Origin: an uncultured Chitinophagaceae bacterium
GTDB lineage: Bacteria; Bacteroidota; Bacteroidia; Chitinophagales; Chitinophagaceae
NCBI GenBank assembly: GCA_936908745.1
Contig: CAKZFX010000020.1
Location: forward strand, 93,399 to 157,398
Reading direction: 5' to 3'
DNA: 64,000 bases
The notes beneath the pieces were generated by a model. The model worked only from the letters and a program-made list of their open reading frames with translations, made no database searches and was not told where the DNA came from. Shown here piece after piece: positions 57,054 to 64,000 of this stretch. Numbering within the stretch: the first letter of the stretch is position 1; the number at the start of each line of letters is the position of its first letter. Both the position numbers and the translations under genes were made by a program.

Positions 57054-59093
57054 CTACTTTTTCATCTCATCCAGCCCCTTTTGTAAGACAAACATCTCAT
57101 CCCTGAGCCTTGCGGCTTCCATAAAATCAAGGTCTCGGGCGGCTTTCTCCATTTCCTTCTTGATCTTATTAATCGCTTTTTCCATCTGTGGAATGGTCTT
57201 GTATTCCACCTGCTCTTCGGCGGCCATGCTTACGAGGTCCTCGTCTGGGGCGATAGCATAAGGGTTGGCCGGGTCGTAGCCTTTAATATCTAACACCGAT
57301 GTCTGGGCAAACACCTGCTCCTTACTTTTCTTAACCGTACGTGGTGTGATGTTGTGTTCAATATTATACGCCAACTGCTTTTCACGGCGGCGGGTGGTTT
57401 CATCAATTGTCTTTTGCATGCTTTCTGTCATCTTATCCGCATAGAAGATCACAAAACCATCCACGTTACGGGCAGCCCGTCCAGCCGTCTGTGTCAACGA
57501 TTTTTCATTCCGCAAAAAACCCTCTTTATCTGCATCCAAAATAGCGACCAACGAAACTTCGGGTAAATCCAATCCTTCCCGTAATAAGTTAACGCCGACC
57601 AGTACATCAATATCACCAAGTCGAAGCTGTCTTAATATCTCCACCCTTTCCAGCGTGTCCACTTCGCTGTGGATGTATTTTGATTTAATATTAATACGGT
57701 GCAAATACTTGTCCATCTCTTCGGCCATGCGTTTGGTCAATGTTGTTACCAGCACACGGTCACCCTTTTTCACTGTTTTATCAATTTCATCCAGCAGGTC
57801 GTCAATCTGGTTGACACTTGGACGAATTTCAATGGGTGGATCTAATAAGCCTGTGGGGCGAACTACCTGTTCCACCACCACACCACCTGTTTTTTCCAGT
57901 TCATAATCATCCGGCGTAGCCGAAACAAAAATCGTTTGATTGACCATGGATTCAAACTCATGAAAATTCAATGGCCTGTTGTCTAATGCCGAAGGCAAAC
58001 GGAAACCATAATCCACCAATATCATTTTCCGGCTTCTGTCACCTCCATACATACCACTTACCTGCGGAATGGTCTGGTGACTTTCATCTATCACCATTAA
58101 ATAATCCTTTGGAAAATAATCCAGCAAACAGAACGGCCTTGTACCGGGCTTGCGACGATCGAAAAAGCGGGAATAGTTTTCAATACCACTGCAATAGCCC
58201 AGTTCTTTTATCATTTCCAAATCATACTCCACTCTTTCCTTCAGCCGCTGGCCTTCTATAAACTTGCCATTGTTTTTAAAATAATCCACCTGCGCCCCCA
58301 TCTCATCCTGTATCTCGTAGATCACCTGCTGCATGATGTCTTTGGGCGCAACGTATAAGTTGGCTGGAAAGATGGCTGCATTTTCAAGCGTGGCAATTCT
58401 TTTTCCCGTAATTACTTCAATGCTTTCTATCTCTTCTATTTCATCGCCAAAGAAAGTAATGCGGTATCCATAGTCCACATAAGGGAGGTTAATGTCAACC
58501 GTATCACCTTTCACCCGGAAAGAGCCCCGGTTAAATTCAATCGTTGTTCGTGTATACAATGAGTTAACCAGGGAATGCAGGAAGCCTTGTCTCGACAACG
58601 TATCACCTTTGGCAATACGCACGATCCCGTTTTCATAATCGGTCGGGTTACCCATACCATAGATGCAACTTACAGATGCCACCACGATAATATCCCGGCG
58701 GCCGCTTAGTAAACTGGACGTAGCCCGCAAACGGAGTTTATCCAACTCGTCATTAATACTCTGGTCTTTTTCAATATAAACATCGCTTACAGGCAAATAA
58801 GCTTCTGGTTGATAATAATCATAATACGAAACAAAATACTCTACTGCGTTTTCAGGAAAGAACTGCCTGAACTCACCATACAACTGCGCCACTAATGTTT
58901 TATTATGTGTGAGTACCAGCGTTGGCCGTTGTACGTTTTGTATCACATTGGCAATAGTATAGGTTTTACCGCTACCTGTCACACCTAACAGGGTTTGGTA
59001 TTGCTCACCTGTCAGCACACCTTCTGTTAACTGGCGTATTGCTTCCGGCTGATCACCGGCAGGAGGAAAAGGCGTATGTAGTCGAAAAGCCAT
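57054..59093 (-). CDS. uvrB: Excinuclease ABC subunit UvrB
   Basis: 679 residues. DNA-damage verification helicase of nucleotide excision repair. Walker A LGVTGSGKTYTIAN, the beta-hairpin region YYDYYQPEAYLP...YIEKD, DEAD-like VIDESHQTIPQ, motif V/VI ILDADKEGFLRNEKSLTQTAGRAARN, and the C-terminal UVR domain (KAARDLDFMEAARLRDEM) that contacts UvrC. Length normal. A -7-like box is 4 bases before the ATG. Confidence 0.97.
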   Translation of the reverse strand: MAFRLHTPFPPAGDQPEAIRQLTEGVLTGEQYQTLLGVTGSGKTYTIANVIQNVQRPTLVLTHNKTLVAQLYGEFRQFFPENAVEYFVSYYDYYQPEAYLPVSDVYIEKDQSINDELDKLRLRATSSLLSGRRDIIVVASVSCIYGMGNPTDYENGIVRIAKGDTLSRQGFLHSLVNSLYTRTTIEFNRGSFRVKGDTVDINLPYVDYGYRITFFGDEIEEIESIEVITGKRIATLENAAIFPANLYVAPKDIMQQVIYEIQDEMGAQVDYFKNNGKFIEGQRLKERVEYDLEMIKELGYCSGIENYSRFFDRRKPGTRPFCLLDYFPKDYLMVIDESHQTIPQVSGMYGGDRSRKMILVDYGFRLPSALDNRPLNFHEFESMVNQTIFVSATPDDYELEKTGGVVVEQVVRPTGLLDPPIEIRPSVNQIDDLLDEIDKTVKKGDRVLVTTLTKRMAEEMDKYLHRINIKSKYIHSEVDTLERVEILRQLRLGDIDVLVGVNLLREGLDLPEVSLVAILDADKEGFLRNEKSLTQTAGRAARNVDGFVIFYADKMTESMQKTIDETTRRREKQLAYNIEHNITPRTVKKSKEQVFAQTSVLDIKGYDPANPYAIAPDEDLVSMAAEEQVEYKTIPQMEKAINKIKKEMEKAARDLDFMEAARLRDEMFVLQKGLDEMKK

Positions 59094-59097
59094 AATA

Positions 59098-59105
59098 TAA
59101 AGTTA
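59098..59105 (-). promoter_or_regulatory. -7-like element abutting uvrB
   Basis: TAACTTTA on the minus strand (last base off consensus), 4 bases from the uvrB start. Confidence 0.4.
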
Positions 59106-59129
59106 GATGCCTTACGGCAGTTTTATAGT

Positions 59130-59230
59130 AACCACAAAGTTCACAGAGCAAATAATTCACGGAGATCACAAACGCATCAAAACAAAAATCCTTTGTGCAT
59201 TTTGTGCAGTTCTTTGTGTGCTTTGTGGTT
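59130..59230. repeat. CACAGAG-type inverted repeat
   Basis: Ends are perfect inverted AACCACAAAG (59130-59139) and CTTTGTGGTT (59221-59230); internal CACAGAGC, CACGGAGATCAC, CTTTGTGCATTTTGTGC. Upstream of uvrB, downstream of mgsA. Confidence 0.75.
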
Positions 59231-59257
59231 AAACTGTTTTTTCATGCTGATACAATC

Positions 59258-59713
59258 TTATTTTTTTAATGTACGACTGGTATAAGCAGAGTAGTCAGGA
59301 AGCAGTGCATCGTATTCCGATTGCATAAATGGTGACGATAAAATAAAATCAGCAGTGGATTGGTCGCAGGCTACGGGAATATTCCAGGTGGCGGCCACAC
59401 GCAGCAGGGCTTTGATATCCGGATCATGTGGTAAGGCTTCCATCGGGTCCCAAAAGAAAATAAGGATATCCAGTTTTCCTTCAGCGATCATGGCGCCTAT
59501 TTGCTGATCGCCACCCAAGGGGCCGCTTAATAATTTTGCCACCGGCTGTTGCAAAGCAGTTTCCAATACAATACCCGTTGTGCCGGTTGCATACAAGGTA
59601 TGCGGGGCAAGGGCTTCTTTGTTGACCAAGGCCCATTCAGCCAGTTCAGGCTTTTTATTATCATGCGCTACAAGTGCGATCCGCTTCTGGCTGTTGATCT
59701 TCCGGGTGTTCAT
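59258..59713 (-). CDS. mgsA: Methylglyoxal synthase
   Basis: 151 residues. Converts dihydroxyacetone phosphate to methylglyoxal, bypassing lower glycolysis under phosphate shortage. Family signatures: RIALVAHDNKKPELAEWA, YATGTTGIVLE, LLSGPLGGDQQIGAMIAEG (with catalytic Asp in GGDQQ) and FFWDPMEALPHDPDIKALLR. Complete; ends in RTLKK. Preceded by the hairpin that ends yceI. Confidence 0.95.
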   Translation of the reverse strand: MNTRKINSQKRIALVAHDNKKPELAEWALVNKEALAPHTLYATGTTGIVLETALQQPVAKLLSGPLGGDQQIGAMIAEGKLDILIFFWDPMEALPHDPDIKALLRVAATWNIPVACDQSTADFILSSPFMQSEYDALLPDYSAYTSRTLKK

Positions 59714-59724
59714 GGTAAAAGAAA

Positions 59725-59745
59725 AGCCTCACATAAGTGAGGCTT
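59725..59745. terminator. Hairpin terminator
   Basis: AAGCCTCAC-TAA-GTGAGGCTT, with a TTTTC run after it on the minus strand; ends the YceI gene. Confidence 0.8.
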
Positions 59746-59769
59746 CTATAAAGATAACTAAAACTAAAC

Positions 59770-60315
59770 TTATTTTAACTCAGCGCTTACAGTGATCTTT
59801 GGTTCTTTCGCCACTTTACCACCATCAATCGGGGCGCCGGTGATACCATAGTCAGCCAAAGTGATTGTGAAATTGGTAGTAGCAGTCAATACACCGCCTT
59901 TATTTACGATAGTTGCTGTTGTTGTCAATGGTTTTGTTACATCTTTCACCGTCAGGTCGCCTGTAACAGATACTTTATAGGTACCGTCTTTTTTGAAATT
60001 TACTTTAGAAACATCAGCGATCTTTCCTTTGAAAGTGAATTTAGGGAACGCATCAGAATTCAGCCATTTTTCACCGTTGAAGTGGTCCTGGATCATTGCG
60101 TTTTCAAATGCAAAGTTTTTTACAGAAGCTTCAAAAGCCACATCACCGGTTTTGGTGTCAACAGCAGCGATCACCGCTTTATTGTCAGCTTTAGGAAGAG
60201 CATCTTTTGGAGTTGTAGCATCAAATGTTACAACAGCAGAAGTAGTCGTTTTCTTTTGTGCAAATACTGAACCGGTAACGGCTACTAATGCAAGAAATAA
60301 AATTGTCTTTTTCAT
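59770..60315 (-). CDS. YceI family periplasmic protein
   Basis: 181 residues: signal peptide (TILFLALVAVTGSVFAQ), then a lipocalin-like YceI barrel: AVDTKTGDVAFEASVKNFAFENAMIQDHFN, FPKFTFKGKI, VTGDLTVKDVTKPLTTTATI and a final tight GGKVAKEPKITVSAEL. YceI proteins bind polyisoprenoid quinones or lipids in the periplasm. Stand-alone; the gene upstream on the same strand is the OB-fold membrane protein, 31 bases away. Confidence 0.9.
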   Translation of the reverse strand: MKKTILFLALVAVTGSVFAQKKTTTSAVVTFDATTPKDALPKADNKAVIAAVDTKTGDVAFEASVKNFAFENAMIQDHFNGEKWLNSDAFPKFTFKGKIADVSKVNFKKDGTYKVSVTGDLTVKDVTKPLTTTATIVNKGGVLTATTNFTITLADYGITGAPIDGGKVAKEPKITVSAELK

Positions 60316-60346
60316 GTAGGTGTGTTTTTTATTTTTTGTTTTACGT

Positions 60347-61234
60347 TTATTTATTAATGACCGAACGTTTGAATGTGATAAAGTGAACGCCTAGTATATC
60401 GCTGTACTCTCCGCCGCTGCACGATCCTTTTAACGATACATCATCTCCCTGTTTTATTTTTTTGGCCTCCTGCGCTTCCGGGTTCACAAACGAGAACTGC
60501 GCATAGGAACCAGTGCTGTCAACGAACTTGATGTTAACGGTCGAATCATTTAATTGTTCGGTTTCCGAAACCTTTCCGTTTACTGTTAACAATTTCTCTT
60601 TATACTTCGCATTGGCGAGGCTGTCATTTTCGGCAAACTCACGCAACAGCGCTTCGCTGGTAATCGTGTAATCCGCTTTCAGGTCTGTACTGCTGCCATG
60701 ATCTTTCATCACTTTGCTGCTCATAAAAGCAAAACCCGCCCAGGTCAGCAAGGGCCCGATAATAATAAGAACTGTTTTTGCCACAAAACGTTGCGGCATG
60801 CTGGCGAGAATGATGGCCACAGCAGCTATAATAGTTGCATACAAACCTAATTGTAAGGCAGGAAACAGCGATTTTACCGTGCCTACCTGCTCAATAATGG
60901 TCTGTGTAAACAAGATATATACGGTAACAAGGCTCAACGCAGTGATGCTGGTAAGGATCGCCACCAGCCCCGCTTTCTTTTTCAGCGAAGCCAGTAAAAT
61001 GATCAGTAAGGCGCCAGCAGGAATGACCCAAAAGGCATAGTTCAGGAAACTGTATTCCGGAAAGGGATTGGCCAGCCCGAATTTTTCTTCGGAAAAGGCA
61101 AAAAACTGCCCCGAAGGAAAATGCCAGCCGCTGACTTTAGTTCCGTCCCAATTGAGCCAGGGTATAAAAAAGGCCACCAGCAGCAATATGGCTGCTACAA
61201 GTAAAGCCCCGTTCGATGATTTTGTTTGTTGCAT
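60347..61234 (-). CDS. Membrane protein with C-terminal OB-fold (tRNA_anti-like)
   Basis: 295 residues. The first 180 residues hold about five membrane helices (GALLVAAILLLVAFFIPWLNW to LTWAGFAFMSS); the last 100 residues are a periplasmic or cytosolic OB-fold of the tRNA_anti-like type (ALLREFAENDSLANAKYKEKLLTVNGKVSE, GDDVSLKGSCSGG, ILGVHFITFKRSVI). The OB part alone occurs in many Bacteroidota lipoproteins; fusion to a multi-helix membrane part is notable. Function unknown. Confidence 0.8.
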   Translation of the reverse strand: MQQTKSSNGALLVAAILLLVAFFIPWLNWDGTKVSGWHFPSGQFFAFSEEKFGLANPFPEYSFLNYAFWVIPAGALLIILLASLKKKAGLVAILTSITALSLVTVYILFTQTIIEQVGTVKSLFPALQLGLYATIIAAVAIILASMPQRFVAKTVLIIIGPLLTWAGFAFMSSKVMKDHGSSTDLKADYTITSEALLREFAENDSLANAKYKEKLLTVNGKVSETEQLNDSTVNIKFVDSTGSYAQFSFVNPEAQEAKKIKQGDDVSLKGSCSGGEYSDILGVHFITFKRSVINK

Positions 61235-61321
61235 GGAGAGTTATTTAAGCAATAACGAAGTCAAATATATAATGTTTAAACATTGATTTGCCTTTTTCCT
61301 GTGATAATTTTTTGTGAAGAT

Positions 61322-61347
61322 AAAAAAAATCCTGCCGGAAGGCAGGA
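61322..61347 (-). terminator. Intrinsic terminator of recA
   Basis: On the minus strand TCCTGCC-TTCC-GGCAGGA followed by a run of T; 44 bases after the recA stop. Confidence 0.9.
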
Positions 61348-61390
61348 CTTGTGCTTTACTAACCCATTGTAAAGCAGTAATCTAACAGTT

Positions 61391-62425
61391 TTATGACGCT
61401 TGGATCTCTTTTATCTTTTCGCGGATCTTTCCTTCAATTTCTTTTGCCAGTTCAGGATTGTCGATCAGTAATTGCTTCACCGCATCACGGCCCTGGCCCA
61501 GTTTATCGTTGTTATAGCTGTACCAGCTACCGCTTTTTTGCACAATGCCCAGTTCAGTACCCATGTCAATGATCTCGCCGTTTTTAGAGATACCTTCTCC
61601 AAAAATGATATCAAATTCAGCCGCACGGAAAGGAGGCGCCACTTTATTTTTCACCACTTTCACTTTCACCCTGTTACCTACCGCTTCGTCACCGTCTTTG
61701 ATCTGTGTGGAACGACGGATATCCAAACGAACAGAAGCGTAGAATTTCAGGGCATTACCGCCGGTTGTTGTCTCTGGATTACCAAACATCACACCGATCT
61801 TCTCACGCAACTGGTTAATGAAAATACAAATGGTGTTTGTTTTAGCGATCGTGGCAGTCAGTTTTCGCAATGCCTGGCTCATCAGCCTTGCATGCAAGCC
61901 CATTTTACTATCGCCCATTTCACCTTCCAGCTCACCTTTTGGTACAAGGGCCGCTACGGAGTCAATCACCACTACGTCCAGTGCACCGGAAAGGATCAGG
62001 CGGTCGGCAATTTCTAACGCCTGCTCTCCATAATCGGGCTGGGAGATCAGCAGGTTGTCCACGTCCACACCTAATTTTTGCGCATAGCTGCTGTCAAAAG
62101 CATGCTCTGCATCTATAATAGCACACATGCCGCCTTTTTTCTGCGCTTCGGCGATCACATGCGTGGCAACGGTTGTTTTACCAGAAGATTCAGGGCCGTA
62201 GATCTCGACCACCCTGCCGCGGGGCAGACCGCCGATACCAAGGGCCACATCGAGGCCGATAGAGCCGGTAGAAATTACTTCCTGCTGGTTTTCGGCCTTC
62301 TCGTTCATCAACATCACACTACCCTTTCCGAAATCCTTTTCAATTTTGTCCATTGTCAGCTTCAGCGCTTTCAGTTTTTCGCTATTGTTTGACATATCTG
62401 TTGTGGTTTTTTCTGTTTTTGCCAT
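61391..62425 (-). CDS. recA: Recombinase RecA
   Basis: 344 residues from ATG at 62425; the TTG two codons earlier would lie against the promoter. RecA forms filaments on single-stranded DNA and triggers the SOS response. Seen: TMDKIEKDFGKGSVMLM, ISTGSIGLDVALGIGGLPRG, Walker A GPESSGKTT, VIDSVAALVPKGELEGEMGD (loop 1 following), FINQLREKIGVMFGNPETTTGG and C-terminal IREKIKEIQAS. Length normal. No LexA box was identified. The -7 element is 3 bases from the ATG, so the mRNA is probably leaderless. Confidence 0.97.
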   Translation of the reverse strand: MAKTEKTTTDMSNNSEKLKALKLTMDKIEKDFGKGSVMLMNEKAENQQEVISTGSIGLDVALGIGGLPRGRVVEIYGPESSGKTTVATHVIAEAQKKGGMCAIIDAEHAFDSSYAQKLGVDVDNLLISQPDYGEQALEIADRLILSGALDVVVIDSVAALVPKGELEGEMGDSKMGLHARLMSQALRKLTATIAKTNTICIFINQLREKIGVMFGNPETTTGGNALKFYASVRLDIRRSTQIKDGDEAVGNRVKVKVVKNKVAPPFRAAEFDIIFGEGISKNGEIIDMGTELGIVQKSGSWYSYNNDKLGQGRDAVKQLLIDNPELAKEIEGKIREKIKEIQAS

Positions 62426-62428
62426 TTC

Positions 62429-62436
62429 CAAATTTA
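62429..62436 (-). promoter_or_regulatory. -7 element abutting recA
   Basis: TAAATTTG on the minus strand, exact consensus, 3 bases before the recA ATG. No TTG at the usual -33 distance. Confidence 0.5.
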
Positions 62437-62555
62437 GGGGTTCAATCTTTCGGGTCTTTAAATATTAATCAACAAAATCAAAACTAAACCATTTAGCAAA
62501 TAAAAACTAATATTTTGGGGATTATTTTTTACAGTAATGCGAAAAATGTTAGTAG

Positions 62556-62618
62556 GTACGAATTACAAAGTACGAAGTACCAAGTACGTCAGTTAAGCAG
62601 GCACGTACTTCGTACTTA
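62556..62618. repeat. Heptamer repeat array folding into a hairpin
   Basis: Five seven-base units GTACGAA, TTACAAA, GTACGAA, GTACCAA, GTACGTC (62556-62590) and, inverted, GTACTTC, GTACTTA (62605-62618). AAGTACGAAGTAC (62568-62580) and GTACTTCGTACTT (62605-62617) are perfect 13-base arms. Lies between the recA promoter region and the membrane-protein gene end. Confidence 0.8.
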
Positions 62619-62634
62619 TAGCTTCTGACTTAGT

Positions 62635-63327
62635 TTAAGCGATGACCAGGGCGCCTAAAAGTCCCACCAGGCCTGTCAAAAGGCCGAAGTAAATCTCTCG
62701 TTGTGTATGATCTGAAGCGATCAGGCGAATGGTGCAAACAAGGCCGGTCAGCAACAACGCTGCGCTGATAAACAAACCGGAACTGATCTCCTGTGTCAGC
62801 CCCAGCCACACCATAAAGGAGAGCATAACGCCAACAGAAATGGCGTGCAGGCTCACTTTCATATATACATTTAAAAGAAGGGCAATACTCGAAGCGATAA
62901 AAGTAGCCATTGCAAACACAACGGCTTCATGCGGGTAACCGGGCAGGTTGTGCCATACGTTCCACACCCAGAAATACCAGATACCACAGGCCACCAGCGG
63001 GATGATGCGGTCTTTCTGCGTTTTTAGCTGGATGGAATCGATAAAATTCAAACCTCTTAATAGTAAGACCGTCACCAGCGGGAAAAAAGTGAACATGAGG
63101 GTCGCCTGTAAAAAAACTTTTGTTTTATCCCAGTTAGAAAATCCCGCAAATAAAAACGGGTGCAGGTACAGCATAAAAGCGATCACCGCCAGCGGGATAA
63201 ACACGGGATGGAAAATATAGGAAAGTATTTTGGCTATGATAATCACGGTTTTATTGTGCTCAACGCCGTTATTGTCACTTATTTCATGCAACCCATTCTG
63301 ATTATCAACGATCAATCTTGTTCCCAT
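62635..63327 (-). CDS. Polytopic membrane protein, possibly PAP2-related
   Basis: 230 residues with six membrane helices after a soluble N-terminus of about 25. Motifs: KTQKDRIIPLVACGIWYFW, and VSLHAISVGVMLSF near residue 160 which recalls the SxHxxx motif of PAP2 phosphatases, but the full triad is not evident. Conserved in Bacteroidota as a putative phosphatase-like protein; role unproven. Stand-alone. Confidence 0.65.
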   Translation of the reverse strand: MGTRLIVDNQNGLHEISDNNGVEHNKTVIIIAKILSYIFHPVFIPLAVIAFMLYLHPFLFAGFSNWDKTKVFLQATLMFTFFPLVTVLLLRGLNFIDSIQLKTQKDRIIPLVACGIWYFWVWNVWHNLPGYPHEAVVFAMATFIASSIALLLNVYMKVSLHAISVGVMLSFMVWLGLTQEISSGLFISAALLLTGLVCTIRLIASDHTQREIYFGLLTGLVGLLGALVIA

Positions 63328-63447
63328 ACCTGAATATTGGCCTGCAAGGTAAGTATTCTTTAAAAAGGAGCGGTTTTGTATATTGAGGCGTTCTGCGGAA
63401 CATTGGAACCGGCCCGTGCGCAGGGATTGTTTATCTAAAGCTCAAAC

Positions 63448-63876
63448 ATGCGAAAACTATTAGTTGTTGCTTTTCTTCTTCTTTTCGTCCAGGGATTTGC
63501 GCAGCAAGGCAATAAGGCAAAGCTGCAAAAAATGTATGATGCCATCAAAGAAGCGGGTATCAGGCATCCCGAATTTGTAATGGCGCAATGCATACAGGAA
63601 ACAGGCTGGCTGAATTGCAAACGCTGCTGCCTCCGCTACCACAACCTCTTTGGTTTTTATATCAAAGGAAATAAGTGCAAGAAATTTTCTTCCGACGAAG
63701 ACTGCATCGAATACTATAAAGACTGGCAGGACAAACGCTACGGAAAATGGCGGAAAAAATATCCCAAAGGCGATTACTATCACTTTCTCAAATACGTGAA
63801 ATACGCTACCGGTGATAAATACACGGCTGAGCTGAAACCGAAGGTGGCGTGGGTGAAGAAGAACCTGAAATTATAG
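63448..63876 (+). CDS. Glucosaminidase domain-containing secreted protein
   Basis: 142 residues: signal peptide (LLVVAFLLLFVQGFAQ), then a LytG/FlgJ-type glucosaminidase domain: KMYDAIKEAGIRHPEFVMAQCIQETGW with catalytic Glu in QETGW, NLFGFYIKGNKC and a DEDCIEYYKDWQDKRYGKW segment, YAT-GDKYTAELKPKVAWV at the end. It hydrolyses peptidoglycan GlcNAc linkages. Four Cys in LNCKRCCLRYHN and KCKKF are unusual and may form disulfides. Followed by heptamer repeats. Confidence 0.88.
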   Translation: MRKLLVVAFLLLFVQGFAQQGNKAKLQKMYDAIKEAGIRHPEFVMAQCIQETGWLNCKRCCLRYHNLFGFYIKGNKCKKFSSDEDCIEYYKDWQDKRYGKWRKKYPKGDYYHFLKYVKYATGDKYTAELKPKVAWVKKNLKL

Positions 63877-63933
63877 TCGGGGGTAAGGAGCGCCTAATAA
63901 ATAGGCCAGCGAGAAGTGAACAGCGTGCAGCGA

Positions 63934-64000
63934 GCAATAGGCAATAGGCAATAGGCAATAGGCAATAGGCAATAGGCAATAGGCAATAGGCAATAGGCAA
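63934..64000. repeat. Heptamer tandem array GCAATAG, cut by the window edge
   Basis: At least nine perfect copies of GCAATAG from 63934 to the end of the window. Upstream (63906-63933) are degenerate seven-base units of CAGCGAG/CAGCGTG type, so the array grades into a variant repeat. A 64-codon minus-strand frame crosses it, consisting of a repeated peptide; judged not a gene. Confidence 0.9.

Noticed and set aside
63806..64000. 64-codon minus-strand frame over the GCAATAG array, with a repeated peptide
   Set aside because: It only exists because a seven-base repeat keeps all frames open; no start context, no signal of coding, and it overlaps the glucosaminidase gene.

Overview
The window reads as a chromosomal segment of a Bacteroidota bacterium, most likely of the Chitinophagaceae. 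The evidence is: two large outer-membrane beta-barrel receptors with carboxypeptidase-like N-terminal domains, DUF5606, NifU and YceI proteins, a short OB-fold membrane protein, many lipoproteins with Bacteroidota-style lipoboxes, and promoters of the TTG-N19/20-TAnnTTTG type in front of many genes. No rRNA, tRNA, CRISPR array or insertion sequence was recognised.

Layout. 1-8.8 kb: the 5' end of pnuC, two paralogous M23 peptidases around an SRPBCC protein, an SRPBCC/ferredoxin-like pair, an alcohol dehydrogenase, VanZ and a TonB-receptor-like barrel. 8.9-15.5 kb: an A/T-rich accessory island. It holds a tightly packed five-gene minus-strand operon (C5 cytosine DNA methyltransferase, double-GHKL ATPase/kinase-like protein, receiver-domain protein, HNH nuclease, small tail-anchored protein), which meets a Vsr mismatch endonuclease gene tail to tail. 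This is the most interesting part: a modification system apparently wired to a phosphorelay-like ATPase/receiver pair. 15.7-28.5 kb: htpG, terC, a run of small housekeeping and DUF genes, a saccharopine-dehydrogenase-like enzyme, an Nfu-type protein, cmoA, an ArsC-like protein, a frameshifted TetA-type exporter and an OmpA lipoprotein. 28.5-43.6 kb: Na+/H+ antiporter, half-length asparaginase, a TPR-like protein, uvrD/pcrA, secreted proteins, hydrolase, GH25 lysozyme, a MerC/SCO/Fur cluster with an operator-like palindrome in the merC promoter, M3 peptidase and DUF5606. 43.8-48.7 kb: second barrel receptor followed by an ECF sigma/membrane protein/Spy-like envelope-stress operon. 48.9-64 kb: VOC/SRPBCC/DUF1801 genes, DsbA-like plus truncated hemoglobin, fatty acid hydroxylase, polA, uvrB, mgsA, yceI, recA and a glucosaminidase.

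Intergenic space is unusually rich in repeats: a dispersed ACCACAGAG/CTTTGTGGT inverted-repeat family in at least eight gaps, a second ACCACATA-ended element in two copies, compact palindromes with a three-base loop, and three loci of seven-base tandem repeats, one of which runs off the right edge. Several genes, notably recA, uvrB, polA and uvrD, have the -7 promoter element only 3-4 bases before the start codon and are probably leaderless.
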